From assembly GCF_014648555.1 (NCBI RefSeq), contig NZ_BMRI01000013.1, forward strand, positions 119,817-183,816: a stretch of 64,000 nucleotides of DNA, in the 5' to 3' direction. A program made the translations under genes and the position numbers. Every line of letters begins with the position of its first letter. The stretch's first letter is position 1. A model generated the notes under the pieces. It was not told where the DNA came from. It worked only from the letters and a program-made list of their open reading frames with translations, and made no database searches. Source of the DNA: Kitasatospora griseola (GTDB taxonomy: Bacteria > Actinomycetota > Actinomycetes > Streptomycetales > Streptomycetaceae). This document shows positions 47,153 through 57,500 of this stretch, piece by piece.

Positions 47153-47712
47153 GTGCGGCCGGACCCATGGGCTGTGGCGGCCGACGCCGACCGAGCGCTG
47201 TGGGACTACACGCCCCTGGAGCGCGTGGGCCCGCTGCGGTTCGGCATGAGTGTGGCGGAGGCGGTCGACGCGATGCCGGCCTGCGGCTTCACCTCCGACA
47301 TGGTCTCCGAGCTCGGCCGTTTCGGCCCGTTCAAGCAGGTGCGTACGAGGTTCCGCGCGACGGACGCCCCGTTCCACCGCGCGGATGTGGTGGCCTACTA
47401 CGTCGGCCCGATGGGACTGACCTGCCTGGCGGTCGACGCCCTGACCGGCCCCCAGGTCACACTGGAGGGGATCCTGCTGGTCGGATCCCCTCCGAGGTTT
47501 CGGACGAGCTCACCACCTACTTGGAGAGCATCGGCAGGAACGTCGAGATCACACCCGGCGGCGACATCGGCTCGCAGGAGTTGGGCATCATGCCGCGCGC
47601 GCAGCGAGCCGGTGATGTGCTGCTGACGCGGCTGGTCCTCGGCCGACCCAACGACTGGGCCCACACCACGAGCGACTGCATTCCGGCCGACGAGATGCTC
47701 GGACACTACTGA
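47153..47712 (+). pseudogene. Hypothetical protein gene with one frameshift
   Basis: From a GTG at 47153 the first frame encodes RPDPWAVAADADRALWDY... to QVTLEGILLVG. At about 47480 the coding signal switches frame and continues SEVSDELTTYLESIGRNVEI...ADEMLGHY to a TGA at 47712. One missing base at the junction would restore a protein of about 186 residues. The family was not recognised; it looks like a small cytosolic alpha/beta protein. It could be a true pseudogene or a sequencing error. Confidence 0.6.
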
Positions 47713-47775
47713 GCTCGTCCCGTTCGCGGATCGGGTCCCTGTGGGTCGCTGCGCACAATCCGGGCCCGGGCCTCG

Positions 47776-47880
47776 TCCGCCGGACCAGCGGCGATGCCGC
47801 TCACGGACGGTTGTCCAACTCCCGAAGCGCGTGGGCAAGTCCCGCCAGGGCACCCCGGCGCGGATCCGGAACAAAACCCA
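47776..47880 (-). mobile_element. IS5-type transposase remnant
   Basis: A minus-strand stretch translates to [19 protein letters not shown] followed by [13 protein letters not shown], the conserved N-terminal segment (DUF4096) of IS5-family transposases. Homology stops at both ends: an in-frame TGA lies just upstream, and the downstream continuation is unrelated. No inverted repeats or target duplication were identified. It marks an old insertion or deletion in this gene-poor gap. Confidence 0.6.
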
Positions 47881-48051
47881 GCGTCACCGAAGGTCAGTTG
47901 CGCCCGCGGATCAGTGCCGTCCGACGCCCCCTCGTGGCTCCTGTCAAGCGGAACTGACATTTCGTCAGTGATCGGCAGGAAATCCGACGCTTCCCCGGCG
48001 CAGTCCGGCATGCTGAGGCAGCTGGTCAATCCATCCCAAGGAGGACAAACC

Positions 48052-48435
48052 ATGTCGAACATCCCTGCGGATCTGCGGTTCGCCCAGTCGCACGAGTGGG
48101 CGCGCCTGGAGTCCGACGGCACTGTGACGGTCGGGATCAGCGATCACGCCCAGAAGGCGCTCGGCGATGTGGTGTTCGTGGAGTTGACGGAGGTCGGCAA
48201 GGTCTTCGAGGTCGGCAGCTCGGCCGGTGTGGTCGAGTCGGTGAAGGCCGCGTCGGAGATCTACGCGCCGGTCGGCGGCACGGTGACCGCCGTCAACGAG
48301 GAGCTGAACGAGAGCCCGGAGCTGCTCAACGACGAGCCGTACGACGCCTGGATCTTCAAGCTGAAGCCGTCCGACAAGTCCGAGCTCAAGAAGCTGCTGG
48401 ACGCCGCCGGATACCAGGCGCTCCTCGGCGAGTGA
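48052..48435 (+). CDS. gcvH: Glycine cleavage system H protein
   Basis: 127 residues, full-length GcvH. It has [29 protein letters not shown] and the lipoylation site Lys in [17 protein letters not shown]. It shuttles the aminomethyl group between the P, T and L proteins of glycine cleavage. The ATG at 48052 follows a strong AAGGAGGACA ribosome site. No gcvT, gcvP or glyA neighbour is present in the window. A near-palindrome ACTGACATTTCGTCAGT lies about 85 bp upstream. Confidence 0.93.
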   Translation: MSNIPADLRFAQSHEWARLESDGTVTVGISDHAQKALGDVVFVELTEVGKVFEVGSSAGVVESVKAASEIYAPVGGTVTAVNEELNESPELLNDEPYDAWIFKLKPSDKSELKKLLDAAGYQALLGE

Positions 48436-48529
48436 CCTTCCGCGGGCCGAACGCCACAGCCGCTGCCGGAGGTGGGACGAAAGGACGGGGGCGCCGTGAG
48501 CCGGGCCGCCCTCGGATAGATTTGTTCGG

Positions 48530-49126
48530 GTGATCACCGACACCGCCTCAGCGCCCATCGTCCTTGCCTACGACCCCACTTGGCCGGAGCGGGCGCTCGC
48601 TCTCACGGACGAGCTCCGTTCGGACCTCGGGCCGCTGGTGCTGCAGGTCGACCACATCGGCAGCACCGCGATTCCCGGCATGGCCGCGAAACCGGTGTTC
48701 GATGTGCAGATCACCGTCGCGGACCTGCACGAGGCCGAGGGCGCGTTCGACCGGCTCCTGGTCGAGAAGGGTTTTCGGCGGTCGCTGTACCGGTACGACC
48801 ATGTGCCCGCGGGCGTCGAGGACGATCGGGAGCGGTGGACGAAGCGGCTCTGGACGCGACGCGGGCAGGCGGAGGCGGACTGCAACCTGCACGTCCGGCT
48901 GCTCGGCTCGCCGAACGAGCGGCTCGCCCTGCTGTTCCGCGACTGGTTCCGGGCGCACCCCGAGGCGGTGCCCGCCTACGGCCGGTTCAAGTCCGTGCTC
49001 GCTGGCGTCGTCCGCGACCTCGACGTCTACGCGGATGTCAAGGATCCGGTGGTCGACCTGGTCGTCACGGTCGCCGAGTCCTGGGCGGCCTCGACCGGTT
49101 GGACCCCCCACTCCGGGAAGGGCTGA
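48530..49126 (+). CDS. GrpB-family (nucleotidyltransferase-like) protein
   Basis: 198 residues from a GTG at 48530. The GrpB/DUF4111-like nucleotidyltransferase fold is marked by YDPTWPERALALTDELR, VDHIGSTAIPGMAAKPVFDVQI and the C-terminal YGRFKSVLAG. The family is widespread and of unclear substrate; some GrpB domains are fused to dephospho-CoA kinase, where they act as helper domains. It stands alone here, 94 bp after gcvH. Confidence 0.85.
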   Translation: MITDTASAPIVLAYDPTWPERALALTDELRSDLGPLVLQVDHIGSTAIPGMAAKPVFDVQITVADLHEAEGAFDRLLVEKGFRRSLYRYDHVPAGVEDDRERWTKRLWTRRGQAEADCNLHVRLLGSPNERLALLFRDWFRAHPEAVPAYGRFKSVLAGVVRDLDVYADVKDPVVDLVVTVAESWAASTGWTPHSGKG

Positions 49127-49150
49127 CGGAGCGGGGGGCCGGGCAGGGCG

Positions 49151-49585
49151 TCAGTCGAGGCAGAACTCGTTGCCCTCGACGTCCTGCATGTTCTGGCAGG
49201 ACTCGTTCTCCTCGTCGGCGAGCAGGAGCCGGCCGCGGGTCGCGCCGAGGGCGACGAGGCGGGTGGTTTCGGCTTCGAGGGCGGCGAGGCGCTCTTCGCC
49301 GACCAGGCCGGTGCCGACGCGAATGTCGAGGTGGAGGCGGTTCTTGACGACCTTGCCCTCGGGAACGCGCTGGAAGTACATCCGCGGGCCGACGCCCTCG
49401 GGGTCGCTGGCGGCGAACCAGGAGCCGCGCTGCTCGGGGGGCAGCGACTCGGTGAAGGCGTCCCAGGTGTCGAAGCCCTCGGGCGGCTGCGGGGGGACGT
49501 AACCGAGCGCCGCGCACCAGAAGCGGCCGACGCGCTCCGGTTCGGCGCAGTCGAAGGTGATCTGGATCTTCTTGACCGATGACAT
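49151..49585 (-). CDS. VOC-family (glyoxalase/bleomycin-resistance-like) protein
   Basis: 144 residues with two beta-alpha-beta-beta-beta modules: IQITFDCAEPERVGRFWCAALGY and RLHLDIRVGTGLVGEERLAALEAE. The C-terminal sequence is NMQDVEGNEFCLD, the usual end of this Glyoxalase_6-like subgroup. It could bind a hydrophobic or metal-chelated ligand; no specific activity is predictable. It is convergent with the GrpB gene, ending 25 bp after it. Confidence 0.85.
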   Translation of the reverse strand: MSSVKKIQITFDCAEPERVGRFWCAALGYVPPQPPEGFDTWDAFTESLPPEQRGSWFAASDPEGVGPRMYFQRVPEGKVVKNRLHLDIRVGTGLVGEERLAALEAETTRLVALGATRGRLLLADEENESCQNMQDVEGNEFCLD

Positions 49586-49721
49586 CGCGCCACCATAGCA
49601 ACGGCCGAGTGGATCTTGCGTGCGATTTTCTGCCGGTCAGCCCGCAGTTGACACCCCGTCGGCGACGGGCGACCCGCCGCCGGGAACGGGTGTGTCAGCG
49701 GCGTGTGCGAGGCTCCGCCGT

Positions 49722-50174
49722 ATGGGAGTGCTGTTCGGCTATTTCGCCGCCGCTGATGACGACGACGCCCTGGGGGCGATCGTCCGGGACGACGACGAGC
49801 CTTTCGGGGCCGGGTACGACGGGACGGTGGTGAAGGGCATTGATCCGATGGTGGCGCTCGAACCCGCTGCGGAGTTGGTGACGGGGCGGTCCGGTGCGGA
49901 GCTCCGCGCGGATCCGCGGTGCGGGGCGCTGGTCGGCATGATCGAGGACGGTGAGGTGGTGGTGCTGGCGCTGTCGAACGTTCTCCGGGACGCGTTGGCG
50001 CGGCAGGGGGACGCCGCGCTCGGCGAAGTCGCGGAGCGGTGGGCGGCGGTGGACGAGGTGTTCCACGGCCCGGCCGATGCAGACCAACTCGCGGAATTCC
50101 TACGGGATTTGGCTGGGATCGCGAGCCGGGCCGCGGCCCGTGGCGCGGGTCTGTACTGCTGGGTGTGCCCCTGA
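49722..50174 (+). CDS. Hypothetical protein (150 residues), coupled to following gene
   Basis: Starts MGVLFGYFAAADDDDALGAIV and is acidic and helical, ending GLYCWVCP with a CxxC-like pair. Its small size and opening segment resemble DUF1877-like streptomycete proteins, but I cannot assign a family. The start at 49722 is preferred over 49620 because coding character begins there. Its TGA overlaps the next ATG (TGATG at 50172-50176), implying translational coupling. Confidence 0.65.
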   Translation: MGVLFGYFAAADDDDALGAIVRDDDEPFGAGYDGTVVKGIDPMVALEPAAELVTGRSGAELRADPRCGALVGMIEDGEVVVLALSNVLRDALARQGDAALGEVAERWAAVDEVFHGPADADQLAEFLRDLAGIASRAAARGAGLYCWVCP

Positions 50175-51283
50175 TGGGCGGCGGGCAGCCGACCGTCGAG
50201 GCGGTGCTGCGCGGTGCGGTCGCCCTGCCGGGCGGGCGGGAGCTGGTGAACGGCGTCGGGGTCGAGGGGCGGGCCGGATCGCGTCGGGCGGTGCTGCGGG
50301 ACGGGGCACGGCTGGCGGTGTTCGACCTGGACGCGGTGTTCGACGGGCGGATGGAGCCGTCCGTCGCCTTTCCGCTGCCGTGGCCGGGGTGGACGGGCGG
50401 GGTGCACACGGTGAGTCCGGACGGCTCGTTCGCGGTGTTCTCCGGGCAGCGCGCGGTGCGGGCGGTGAACAGCGACGGCACGACCCGGTGGGAGTACCCG
50501 CACCCCTGCTGGGGTCCGGAGCTGGGGCATCCGCACAACGGGGACGAGCAGGAGGTGTGCGCGGGGTCCGAGCAGGGTTCCTGCTGGGTCTCGGACGACG
50601 GGCGGGTGGTGTGGGCGCACACGCCGGGCCCGTCGGGGGACGACTACCTGGAGGAGTGGGTGGTGCTGGACGCCGTGGACGGCCGCCCGCTGGCCCGCCA
50701 GCCGCTGGAGAGCGTCGCGTCCGCCTCGCACCACCGGTCGCACCCGGACTCCGGCCGGGTCGGGCTGTGCGTGGGCATGGGCCAGGACGGCGTCGGCCTG
50801 TACTGGGCGCACTGGGACGGCGAGCGGCTGCGGGACGTCCAGCTGGACGAGGCGGGCGAGCGCATCCTGATGGACGTCCACCCGGACCGGCCCGCGTACC
50901 TGACCGTCGACCAGGGCGGCTGGGACGTCCAGCTGCACGGCCTGGACGGCACGACGCTCGCCGAGGGCGCCGCGCCGCCGGCCGCCGACCCGGACGACCC
51001 GCCCTGCTGGGACTGGTACTGCGGCTTCGTCGACCCGCACACCGTCCTCGCCTCCACCCTGGACTGCGACGACGACCACGGCGCCCACTGGCTCCTCGAC
51101 ACCGCCACCCTCACCCCGCGCCACCGCATCACCTACCCGGACGCCCGCACCCCGGGCTACGCCCGCCCCCTCGGCGACGGCACCTGGCTGACCTTCGACG
51201 ACCGCTCCGGCCTGCTCCACCGCTGGTCGGCGAAGCCGCCGATGGCGGGTGACGAGCCGATCGGGCACTGGTTCACCGGCTGA
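50174..51283 (+). CDS. Beta-propeller-like hypothetical protein
   Basis: 369 residues, cytosolic, rich in Trp, Gly, Asp and His. Repeating blocks such as SPDGSFAVFSGQRAVRAVNSDG, VSDDGRVVWAHTPG and LLDTATLTPRHRITY suggest four to six beta-propeller blades (WD40/YVTN-like). No enzyme motif is seen. The start codon overlaps the stop of the 150-residue protein upstream, so the two probably act together. Function unknown. Confidence 0.7.
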   Translation: MGGGQPTVEAVLRGAVALPGGRELVNGVGVEGRAGSRRAVLRDGARLAVFDLDAVFDGRMEPSVAFPLPWPGWTGGVHTVSPDGSFAVFSGQRAVRAVNSDGTTRWEYPHPCWGPELGHPHNGDEQEVCAGSEQGSCWVSDDGRVVWAHTPGPSGDDYLEEWVVLDAVDGRPLARQPLESVASASHHRSHPDSGRVGLCVGMGQDGVGLYWAHWDGERLRDVQLDEAGERILMDVHPDRPAYLTVDQGGWDVQLHGLDGTTLAEGAAPPAADPDDPPCWDWYCGFVDPHTVLASTLDCDDDHGAHWLLDTATLTPRHRITYPDARTPGYARPLGDGTWLTFDDRSGLLHRWSAKPPMAGDEPIGHWFTG

Positions 51284-51305
51284 GCCCGGCGCTCCGTCCT
51301 CGTGG

Positions 51306-51500
51306 TCAGAGCAGCCAGAGGCCGAAGCCGGTGACCAGGATGCCGGTGGCGATCAGCAGGGGGCCCAGGAGGTGGTCGCGGGGGCGGTCGGTGCCCGGGC
51401 GGATGCGGATGGTGGAGGCCAGGCCGACGCCGAAGAGCAGGACACCGAGCGGGGTGAGGATCATCCACAGCGCGGGCGCGACACTGTGACCGTAGATCAT
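51306..51500 (-). CDS. Small two-helix membrane protein
   Basis: 64 residues with two hydrophobic helices (APALWMILTPLGVLLFGVGLA and LLGPLLIATGILVTGFGLWLL, each in part) joined by a basic loop RIRPGTDRPRDH. No family is recognised. It is convergent with the beta-propeller gene, and the coding call rests on the hydrophobic pattern and length. Confidence 0.55.
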   Translation of the reverse strand: MIYGHSVAPALWMILTPLGVLLFGVGLASTIRIRPGTDRPRDHLLGPLLIATGILVTGFGLWLL

Positions 51501-51934
51501 CGGGTCGTCGGCAGGGCGGCGGGTCGGGGGCGCTCGCCGGGCGCGGACGGGGTGTGGGGTGCGGCCATGGTGGGTCCTCCTGCGGTGTTCCGCACGACGC
51601 TACCCGCGTCCACAACAAGACTCCGCCACGGATTGGCAAAGCCTTCGCCCCGACCGGCGGGCGGGCGGTTCGGCGCCGGTTTTTGACGGGGCGTCAGCAC
51701 CCTGGCGCCCTCCAAAGGGGCTGTGACGACCGGCGTTCGATTCCCAGCGAACGTCCAGGAAACTCCCGGAGCACTCGGAGGAGGGTTCCGGGGTGGTTGC
51801 GCAGGCGGTGAGGAGAACGCGACCGGAACACGGCGGCTTTGCGGAGATCCTGCACGCGAGGCCCCCGGCTCCGGCCCGGCACCACCTTGCCGGGTCGGGG
51901 CCGGAGGCCTCGTGCGGTGGAGGGTCGGCCGGGG
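51501..51934. other. 434-bp region without a supported gene
   Basis: Short ORFs here are Arg/Pro-rich and overlap with no homology. The region holds a TGACG-N3-CGTCA palindrome (51684-51696) and a terminator-like hairpin (51858-51911). A tRNA T-loop-like phrase (gttcgattccc, about 51733) has no accompanying cloverleaf. Confidence 0.5.
51858..51911 (-). terminator. Hairpin terminator of the PAP2 gene
   Basis: The arms at 51858-51881 and 51888-51911 pair at 21 of 24 positions, beginning GAGGCC and ending GGCCTC, around a short loop. The hairpin lies 24 bp beyond the minus-strand PAP2 stop codon. Confidence 0.75.
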
Positions 51935-52936
51935 TCAGCCGACCGGGACGGAGGGCGGTGTCACGGCGACGGCGACGGCCTCCTGCTTCGCGGCGCGGGC
52001 CGCGGCGCGGCGGGCGACGAAACGGTTGACCAGGGTGACCATCACCCAGGCGTAGGCCCAGCCGACCAGCACGTCGATGATGAAGTGCTCGCCGCCGTAG
52101 ACCAGGGTGAAGCCCATGGCCAGGGGGTACGCGGCGAGGATCACCCGCAGGGTGCGGCCGGCCCGGGGCCAGAACACCAGGGCGATCATCATCGGGTAGG
52201 CGGAGTGCAGCGAGGGCATCGCGGCGACGTCGTTGGCGAACCGGCTGCCGTTCTCGAAGATGGTGCCGGCCCGGTGCAGGCCGCTGTTCTCCAGTACGGC
52301 GTTCACTATCCGGTCGACGGCGGGCAGGTGGTTCTCGATCGCGGCCAGCCACGGCGGGTCGGCCGGGTACAGCACGTAGGTGAGGAAGCCGGCGAAGGTG
52401 ATGGCGAGGTAACAGGCGAGGAAGTGCCGGAACCGGGCGTGGTTGCGCTTCCAGAGCACCGCGAGGATCCCGAAGACCGCGAAGAAGTGCGACATGTAGA
52501 CGACGACGATCGCGTAGTCGTACCACTGCGGCTGCCCGGGGTGGTAGAGCAGGTCCTGCAGGCGCACCGTCCAGGTCTCGCCGAAGCCGAGCACCTCGTC
52601 GAAGGCGATCTGCGGAGCGTAGTGCGGCTGCCAGGGCGTGTGCGCCCCGTAGCCCCTGAGCAGCGAGTAGGCCCAGACCACGGCCATCACGGGCACCCAG
52701 TCGCGCAGCACGTACAGCCAGCCCTTGCGGCCGCCGCTGTGCACGGACGCGGCGACCAGGGCGGCGATCAGCCAGAGGAAGACCACGTCGTTGGCGTACG
52801 GCAGTCCGTAGACCGCGAGGTAGCGCCAGAACGCGAGGGCGAACAGCGGCCAGGCGAGATGCCTGGGGCGTAGTCGGGACAGCAGATGGACCGCCAGCGA
52901 GCGTGACCGCGCTGCCAGGTGGGACGAGTCGATCAT
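51935..52936 (-). CDS. PAP2-family membrane phosphatase/phosphotransferase (inositol phosphorylceramide synthase-like)
   Basis: 333 residues, about six to eight helices. PAP2 motif C2 is MPSLHSAYPMM and motif C3 is YGGEHFIIDVLVGWAY, which supply the catalytic His residues. The canonical C1 Lys/Arg-Pro motif is weak, as in the PAP2_3 (Aur1-like) branch. The protein opens with an Arg-rich cytoplasmic stretch. Probably acts on a lipid phosphate or phosphoinositol lipid in the membrane. Monocistronic, with its own hairpin terminator. Confidence 0.83.
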   Translation of the reverse strand: MIDSSHLAARSRSLAVHLLSRLRPRHLAWPLFALAFWRYLAVYGLPYANDVVFLWLIAALVAASVHSGGRKGWLYVLRDWVPVMAVVWAYSLLRGYGAHTPWQPHYAPQIAFDEVLGFGETWTVRLQDLLYHPGQPQWYDYAIVVVYMSHFFAVFGILAVLWKRNHARFRHFLACYLAITFAGFLTYVLYPADPPWLAAIENHLPAVDRIVNAVLENSGLHRAGTIFENGSRFANDVAAMPSLHSAYPMMIALVFWPRAGRTLRVILAAYPLAMGFTLVYGGEHFIIDVLVGWAYAWVMVTLVNRFVARRAAARAAKQEAVAVAVTPPSVPVG

Positions 52937-53017
52937 GCGTCACGAAGCTAGCAAGAGCGTCTTTGAGAAACCTTCAGCCGCGCGCCCGGGCTCCCAGCGA
53001 ATTCCCAGACGGCACAC

Positions 53018-53053
53018 GGACGGGGGACGGGCTCCGGACGGGGGACGGGCTCC
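53018..53053. repeat. Two perfect 18-bp direct repeats
   Basis: GGACGGGGGACGGGCTCC occurs twice in tandem, upstream of the TetR gene and between divergent genes. Function unknown. Confidence 0.7.
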
Positions 53054-53086
53054 GGCCGCCGGATCGGCGCCAGGCCAATGCTCGAC

Positions 53087-53108
53087 ATTAATAATGGCGA
53101 GTATTAAT
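53087..53108. promoter_or_regulatory. TetR-type operator overlapping start region
   Basis: ATTAATA (53087-53093) and TATTAAT (53102-53108) form a perfect 7-bp inverted repeat around an 8-bp spacer. It is strikingly AT-rich against a GC-rich background and lies 9 bp before the chosen TetR start. The right arm may also serve as a -10 element. Confidence 0.65.
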
Positions 53109-53117
53109 CTGTGGGGC

Positions 53118-54622
<1,505 letters not shown>

Positions 54623-54650
54623 CGGACGGGGCGGGGCCTTCGGGTCCCGG

Positions 54651-55274
54651 TCAGGCGTCGAGCGGGGCGGACTCGCCCAGTGCGAGGCGGGTGTAGCGGG
54701 TGCCCGCCTCGCCGTCGAGCCAGCCGTCGAAGTTCGCCGCGCCGCGCTCGCTGAGGAAGGCGTCGTGGATCGGGACGGTGCGCGCCGGGCGCAGGGCCCG
54801 CACCAGTTCGAGCGCCCCGCGCATGGTCAGCCACGGCCCCGAGGAGGGCAGCAGCAGGGTGCGCACCGGCTCGTCCGGCTCGTCCAGGGAGTCCCCGGGG
54901 TGGTAGAGGCCGTCGACCAGGTAGCCGAGGTTCGAGCAGTCCGGGTAGTTGTCGATCACCTGGGCGTGCCGCCCGCCGACGGCGTGCACCGCGAAGCCGC
55001 CCGCCTCGAACCGCTCCCCGGCCGTCAACGAGTGTGCGCCGCCGCCGAGTTCCGCCGCGACGTCCTCCGGCGCGAAGACCTCCAGCGCCGGGTCGGCCTT
55101 CCGGGCGGCCGCCAGCAGCTCGTGGTCCACGTGGTCGTGGTGCCCGTGGGTGATCAGCACGGCGCGGACGCCGGCGAAGGCTTCGGGCTCGGTCCAGCAC
55201 CCCGGGTCGATCAGCAGGGACTTCTCGCCGTCCTCGATCCGGACGCACGCGTGGGAGTACTTCGTCAGCAGCAT
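54651..55274 (-). CDS. MBL-fold metallo-hydrolase (UlaG-like)
   Basis: 207 residues. The metal motif HGHHDHVDH (HxHxDH) is followed by GGRHAQVIDNYPDCSN, the distal Asp in LYHPGDSLD, and the C-terminal His in VPIHDAFLS. It falls in the UlaG/ComA-like lactonase-type subgroup that resembles YtnP and UPF0173 proteins. Substrate unknown. It is convergent with the HSD gene, and its promoter region carries a TGACG-N3-CGTCA palindrome. Confidence 0.87.
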   Translation of the reverse strand: MLLTKYSHACVRIEDGEKSLLIDPGCWTEPEAFAGVRAVLITHGHHDHVDHELLAAARKADPALEVFAPEDVAAELGGGAHSLTAGERFEAGGFAVHAVGGRHAQVIDNYPDCSNLGYLVDGLYHPGDSLDEPDEPVRTLLLPSSGPWLTMRGALELVRALRPARTVPIHDAFLSERGAANFDGWLDGEAGTRYTRLALGESAPLDA

Positions 55275-55323
55275 CCGGCCAACCTAGCGGCCCCGCCGGA
55301 GCACCGCCCCCGGTTTTCGCCTT

Positions 55324-55352
55324 CCCCCTGACGCTTCGTCAACGCCAGGGGG
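55324..55352 (-). terminator. Hairpin after the acyl-CoA ligase, enclosing a TGACG palindrome
   Basis: CCCCCTG (55324-55330) pairs with CAGGGGG (55346-55352). The loop carries TGACGCTTCGTCA (55329-55341). It lies 13 bp downstream of the ligase stop (minus strand) and 50 bp upstream of the metallo-hydrolase start, so it could be both a terminator and an operator. Confidence 0.55.
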
Positions 55353-55364
55353 ACGACGGGAGGT

Positions 55365-56903
55365 TCAGCGTGTGGCGGCTTCGCGCAGGCGCTTCTTGTC
55401 CGGCTTGCCGACGGGCGTCAGCGGGATCTCGTCGACGAGGTGCAGCACCTCGGGGGCGAAGATCCGCCCCTTGCGTTCGGTGACGAAGGCGCGGAGTTCG
55501 TCCAGCTCCGGCCGCTGCCCCGGGGCGGGGACGACGGCGACGTGGACGTGCTCGGCCTGCTGGTCGTCGCGGACGCCGAAGACCGCGCAGCGGGCGACCG
55601 TCGGGTGGGTGAGCAGCAGCTCCTCCACCTCGGAGGGGTAGACGTGCCCGCCGACCACGATGATCAGGTCCTTGGCCCGGTCGGAGAGGTAGAGGTAGCC
55701 GTCCTCGTCGAAGTAGCCGACGTCGCCGGTGTTCAGCCAGCCGTCGTGCAGCACCGAGGCGGTCAGGTCGGGCCGCTTCCAGTACCCGGCCATGATGGTG
55801 TCGGACCGCAGGTGGATCTCGCCCTGTTCGCCGGTCGGCAGGTCGGCGCCGTCGGCTCCGCGGATCGCCACCTCGATGCCCGGCAGGGGGCGGCCGACCG
55901 GGACCTGTCCGCCCTGGCCGATCCGCTCGTGCTCGTGGGGGGCGAGCGCGGAGATCATCTGCGCCTCGGACATGCCGTAGACGCCGACCAGGACCGGCCC
56001 GAAGACCTTGAACGCCTCGCGGATCCGGGTCGGCGAGGCAGCGGCGCCGCCGTACATGATCTGCCGCAGGCTGGACAGGTCGGTGCGGCCGATCGCCGGG
56101 TGGTCGAGCAGCTGGTACAGCAGCGGCGGGAGCACCCAGAGGTCGGTGATGCGTTCGCGCTCGACGGCGGCGAGGACCGCGCCGGGGTCGAAGGAGCGCT
56201 GGAGGACCACCGTCCCTCCGTGGTGGAGCACCAGGTCGGAGAGGACGCCGGCCAGGTGGGCCAGCGGGGTGGCGGCGAGCAGGCGGGGCGCCCGGTCGTC
56301 GCCGACCGGGGTGTCGAAGATGGCGCGGTAGGGCCCGTGCAGGGTGAGGATGCCCTTCGGGATGCCGGTGGTGCCGCCGGTGTGGCGGATGCTCAGGTCG
56401 TCCTCCGGCCGGATCCGGACGTCCGGCGGTTCGGCGGGCCGGTGGGCGGCGGCCGCGATCACGTCCTCCCCGACGGCGCCGTCGCCGTCGGGCCCGGGGC
56501 CCAGGGTGAGGACGGTCGGCACGTCGATCAGCGGGATCAACTCGGGTGCGTCGGCGTACCGTTCGGCGTCGACCAGCAGCACGGCGGTGTCCACGCTGGT
56601 CGCGATCTCGGCCAGGATCGGGGCGCTCATGCCGTCGTACAGGTTCACCACCCGGGCGCCGGCGAGGCCCGCCGCGAACCGGGCGATCAGCGCCTCGGGG
56701 GTGTTGCCGGTCAGCAGGGTCACGGTGGTTCCGCGGGTGGCGCCCCGGGCGATCAGCTCGTGCGCGAGGCGGTAGGTGGCGGCGGCGAAATCGCCCGCCG
56801 TGATCGCGGCGCCGTCGGCGTCGACGACGGCCCGTCGGTCCGGATCGGCCGCGAGGGACCGGAGGACCATCGCGGGACCGCTCACGAACTCCGCGTCAGG
56901 CAT
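55365..56903 (-). CDS. Acyl-CoA synthetase (AMP-forming)
   Basis: 512 residues from the ATG at 56903; an in-frame ATG at 56939 adds 12 residues. The AMP-binding P-loop is HTGGTTGIPKGILTLH, A5 is YGMSEAQMIS, the hinge region GWLNTGDVGYFDEDGYLYLSD, and catalytic Lys in LTPVGKPDKKRL. It belongs to the fatty-acid or aryl-CoA ligase superfamily. A GAAGAAG ribosome site supports the shorter start. It is monocistronic, with a TGATGGTCCGTCA palindrome 115 bp upstream. The acid substrate is not predictable. Confidence 0.85.
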   Translation of the reverse strand: MPDAEFVSGPAMVLRSLAADPDRRAVVDADGAAITAGDFAAATYRLAHELIARGATRGTTVTLLTGNTPEALIARFAAGLAGARVVNLYDGMSAPILAEIATSVDTAVLLVDAERYADAPELIPLIDVPTVLTLGPGPDGDGAVGEDVIAAAAHRPAEPPDVRIRPEDDLSIRHTGGTTGIPKGILTLHGPYRAIFDTPVGDDRAPRLLAATPLAHLAGVLSDLVLHHGGTVVLQRSFDPGAVLAAVERERITDLWVLPPLLYQLLDHPAIGRTDLSSLRQIMYGGAAASPTRIREAFKVFGPVLVGVYGMSEAQMISALAPHEHERIGQGGQVPVGRPLPGIEVAIRGADGADLPTGEQGEIHLRSDTIMAGYWKRPDLTASVLHDGWLNTGDVGYFDEDGYLYLSDRAKDLIIVVGGHVYPSEVEELLLTHPTVARCAVFGVRDDQQAEHVHVAVVPAPGQRPELDELRAFVTERKGRIFAPEVLHLVDEIPLTPVGKPDKKRLREAATR

Positions 56904-56939
56904 GGCCACTTCTTCGTTGTGGTTGGCAACCATGGCCAC

Positions 56940-57500
56940 AGGCTAACCCGACCGCGCCGTCGCACCGGGCAAGGGCGGCCGCGATTTGGCGCGAACCCTC
57001 CGCCACCGGCGCGTTTCTGATGGTCCGTCAACTCCGACTGCTCCTCACGCCTCCCCTTCGGCGTCTTGGCGCTCCGGGGGAAGCCCTGGGGTCGAAGACA
57101 TCGGGACAGATCGAACGACCGGAGGGACGCCCCCCTGCGGATCACCGTACTGACCGTGGCCGACTTCCCGAACGCCCGGCCGACCGACACGCCGCACCGG
57201 AGCCGTGGACGGCGGCAACCGGGCCGGCGGCGGAAGCCGAGGCGCCGGGCGGAACCGGACCGGCCGCAGGGCTGGGCCGAGCCGGTGGCTCCTGATCGCG
57301 TCACCCTGTCGGCTCACCAATGCGGTTACTGCACACGGAAGTTATGTTGACGAACCGGTGCTGCTGGGCAACACTGGCTGGCGCGGTCACGTCATGCACA
57401 GTCATGTCATGCGCGGCCACGGCAGGTTCAGTCAACCGCACGGCGCCCCGTCACCGGATGTCGCGGTGGCCTGCCGTGCACTCGTGTCAGGAGGCCCCTC
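56940..57500. promoter_or_regulatory. Divergent intergenic region before the RiPP locus
   Basis: This 561-bp gap separates the acyl-CoA ligase (minus) from the first RiPP precursor (plus). It contains the palindrome TGATGGTCCGTCA (57018-57030), probably belonging to the ligase promoter. An in-frame stretch from 57320 overlaps the first precursor but has no family-like features. The RiPP promoter must lie here; TTGACG at 57344 is a possible -35, with no clear -10. Confidence 0.45.

Noticed and set aside
51725..51750. tRNA T-loop-like phrase gttcgattccc
   Set aside because: No acceptor, D- or anticodon stem can be formed around it.
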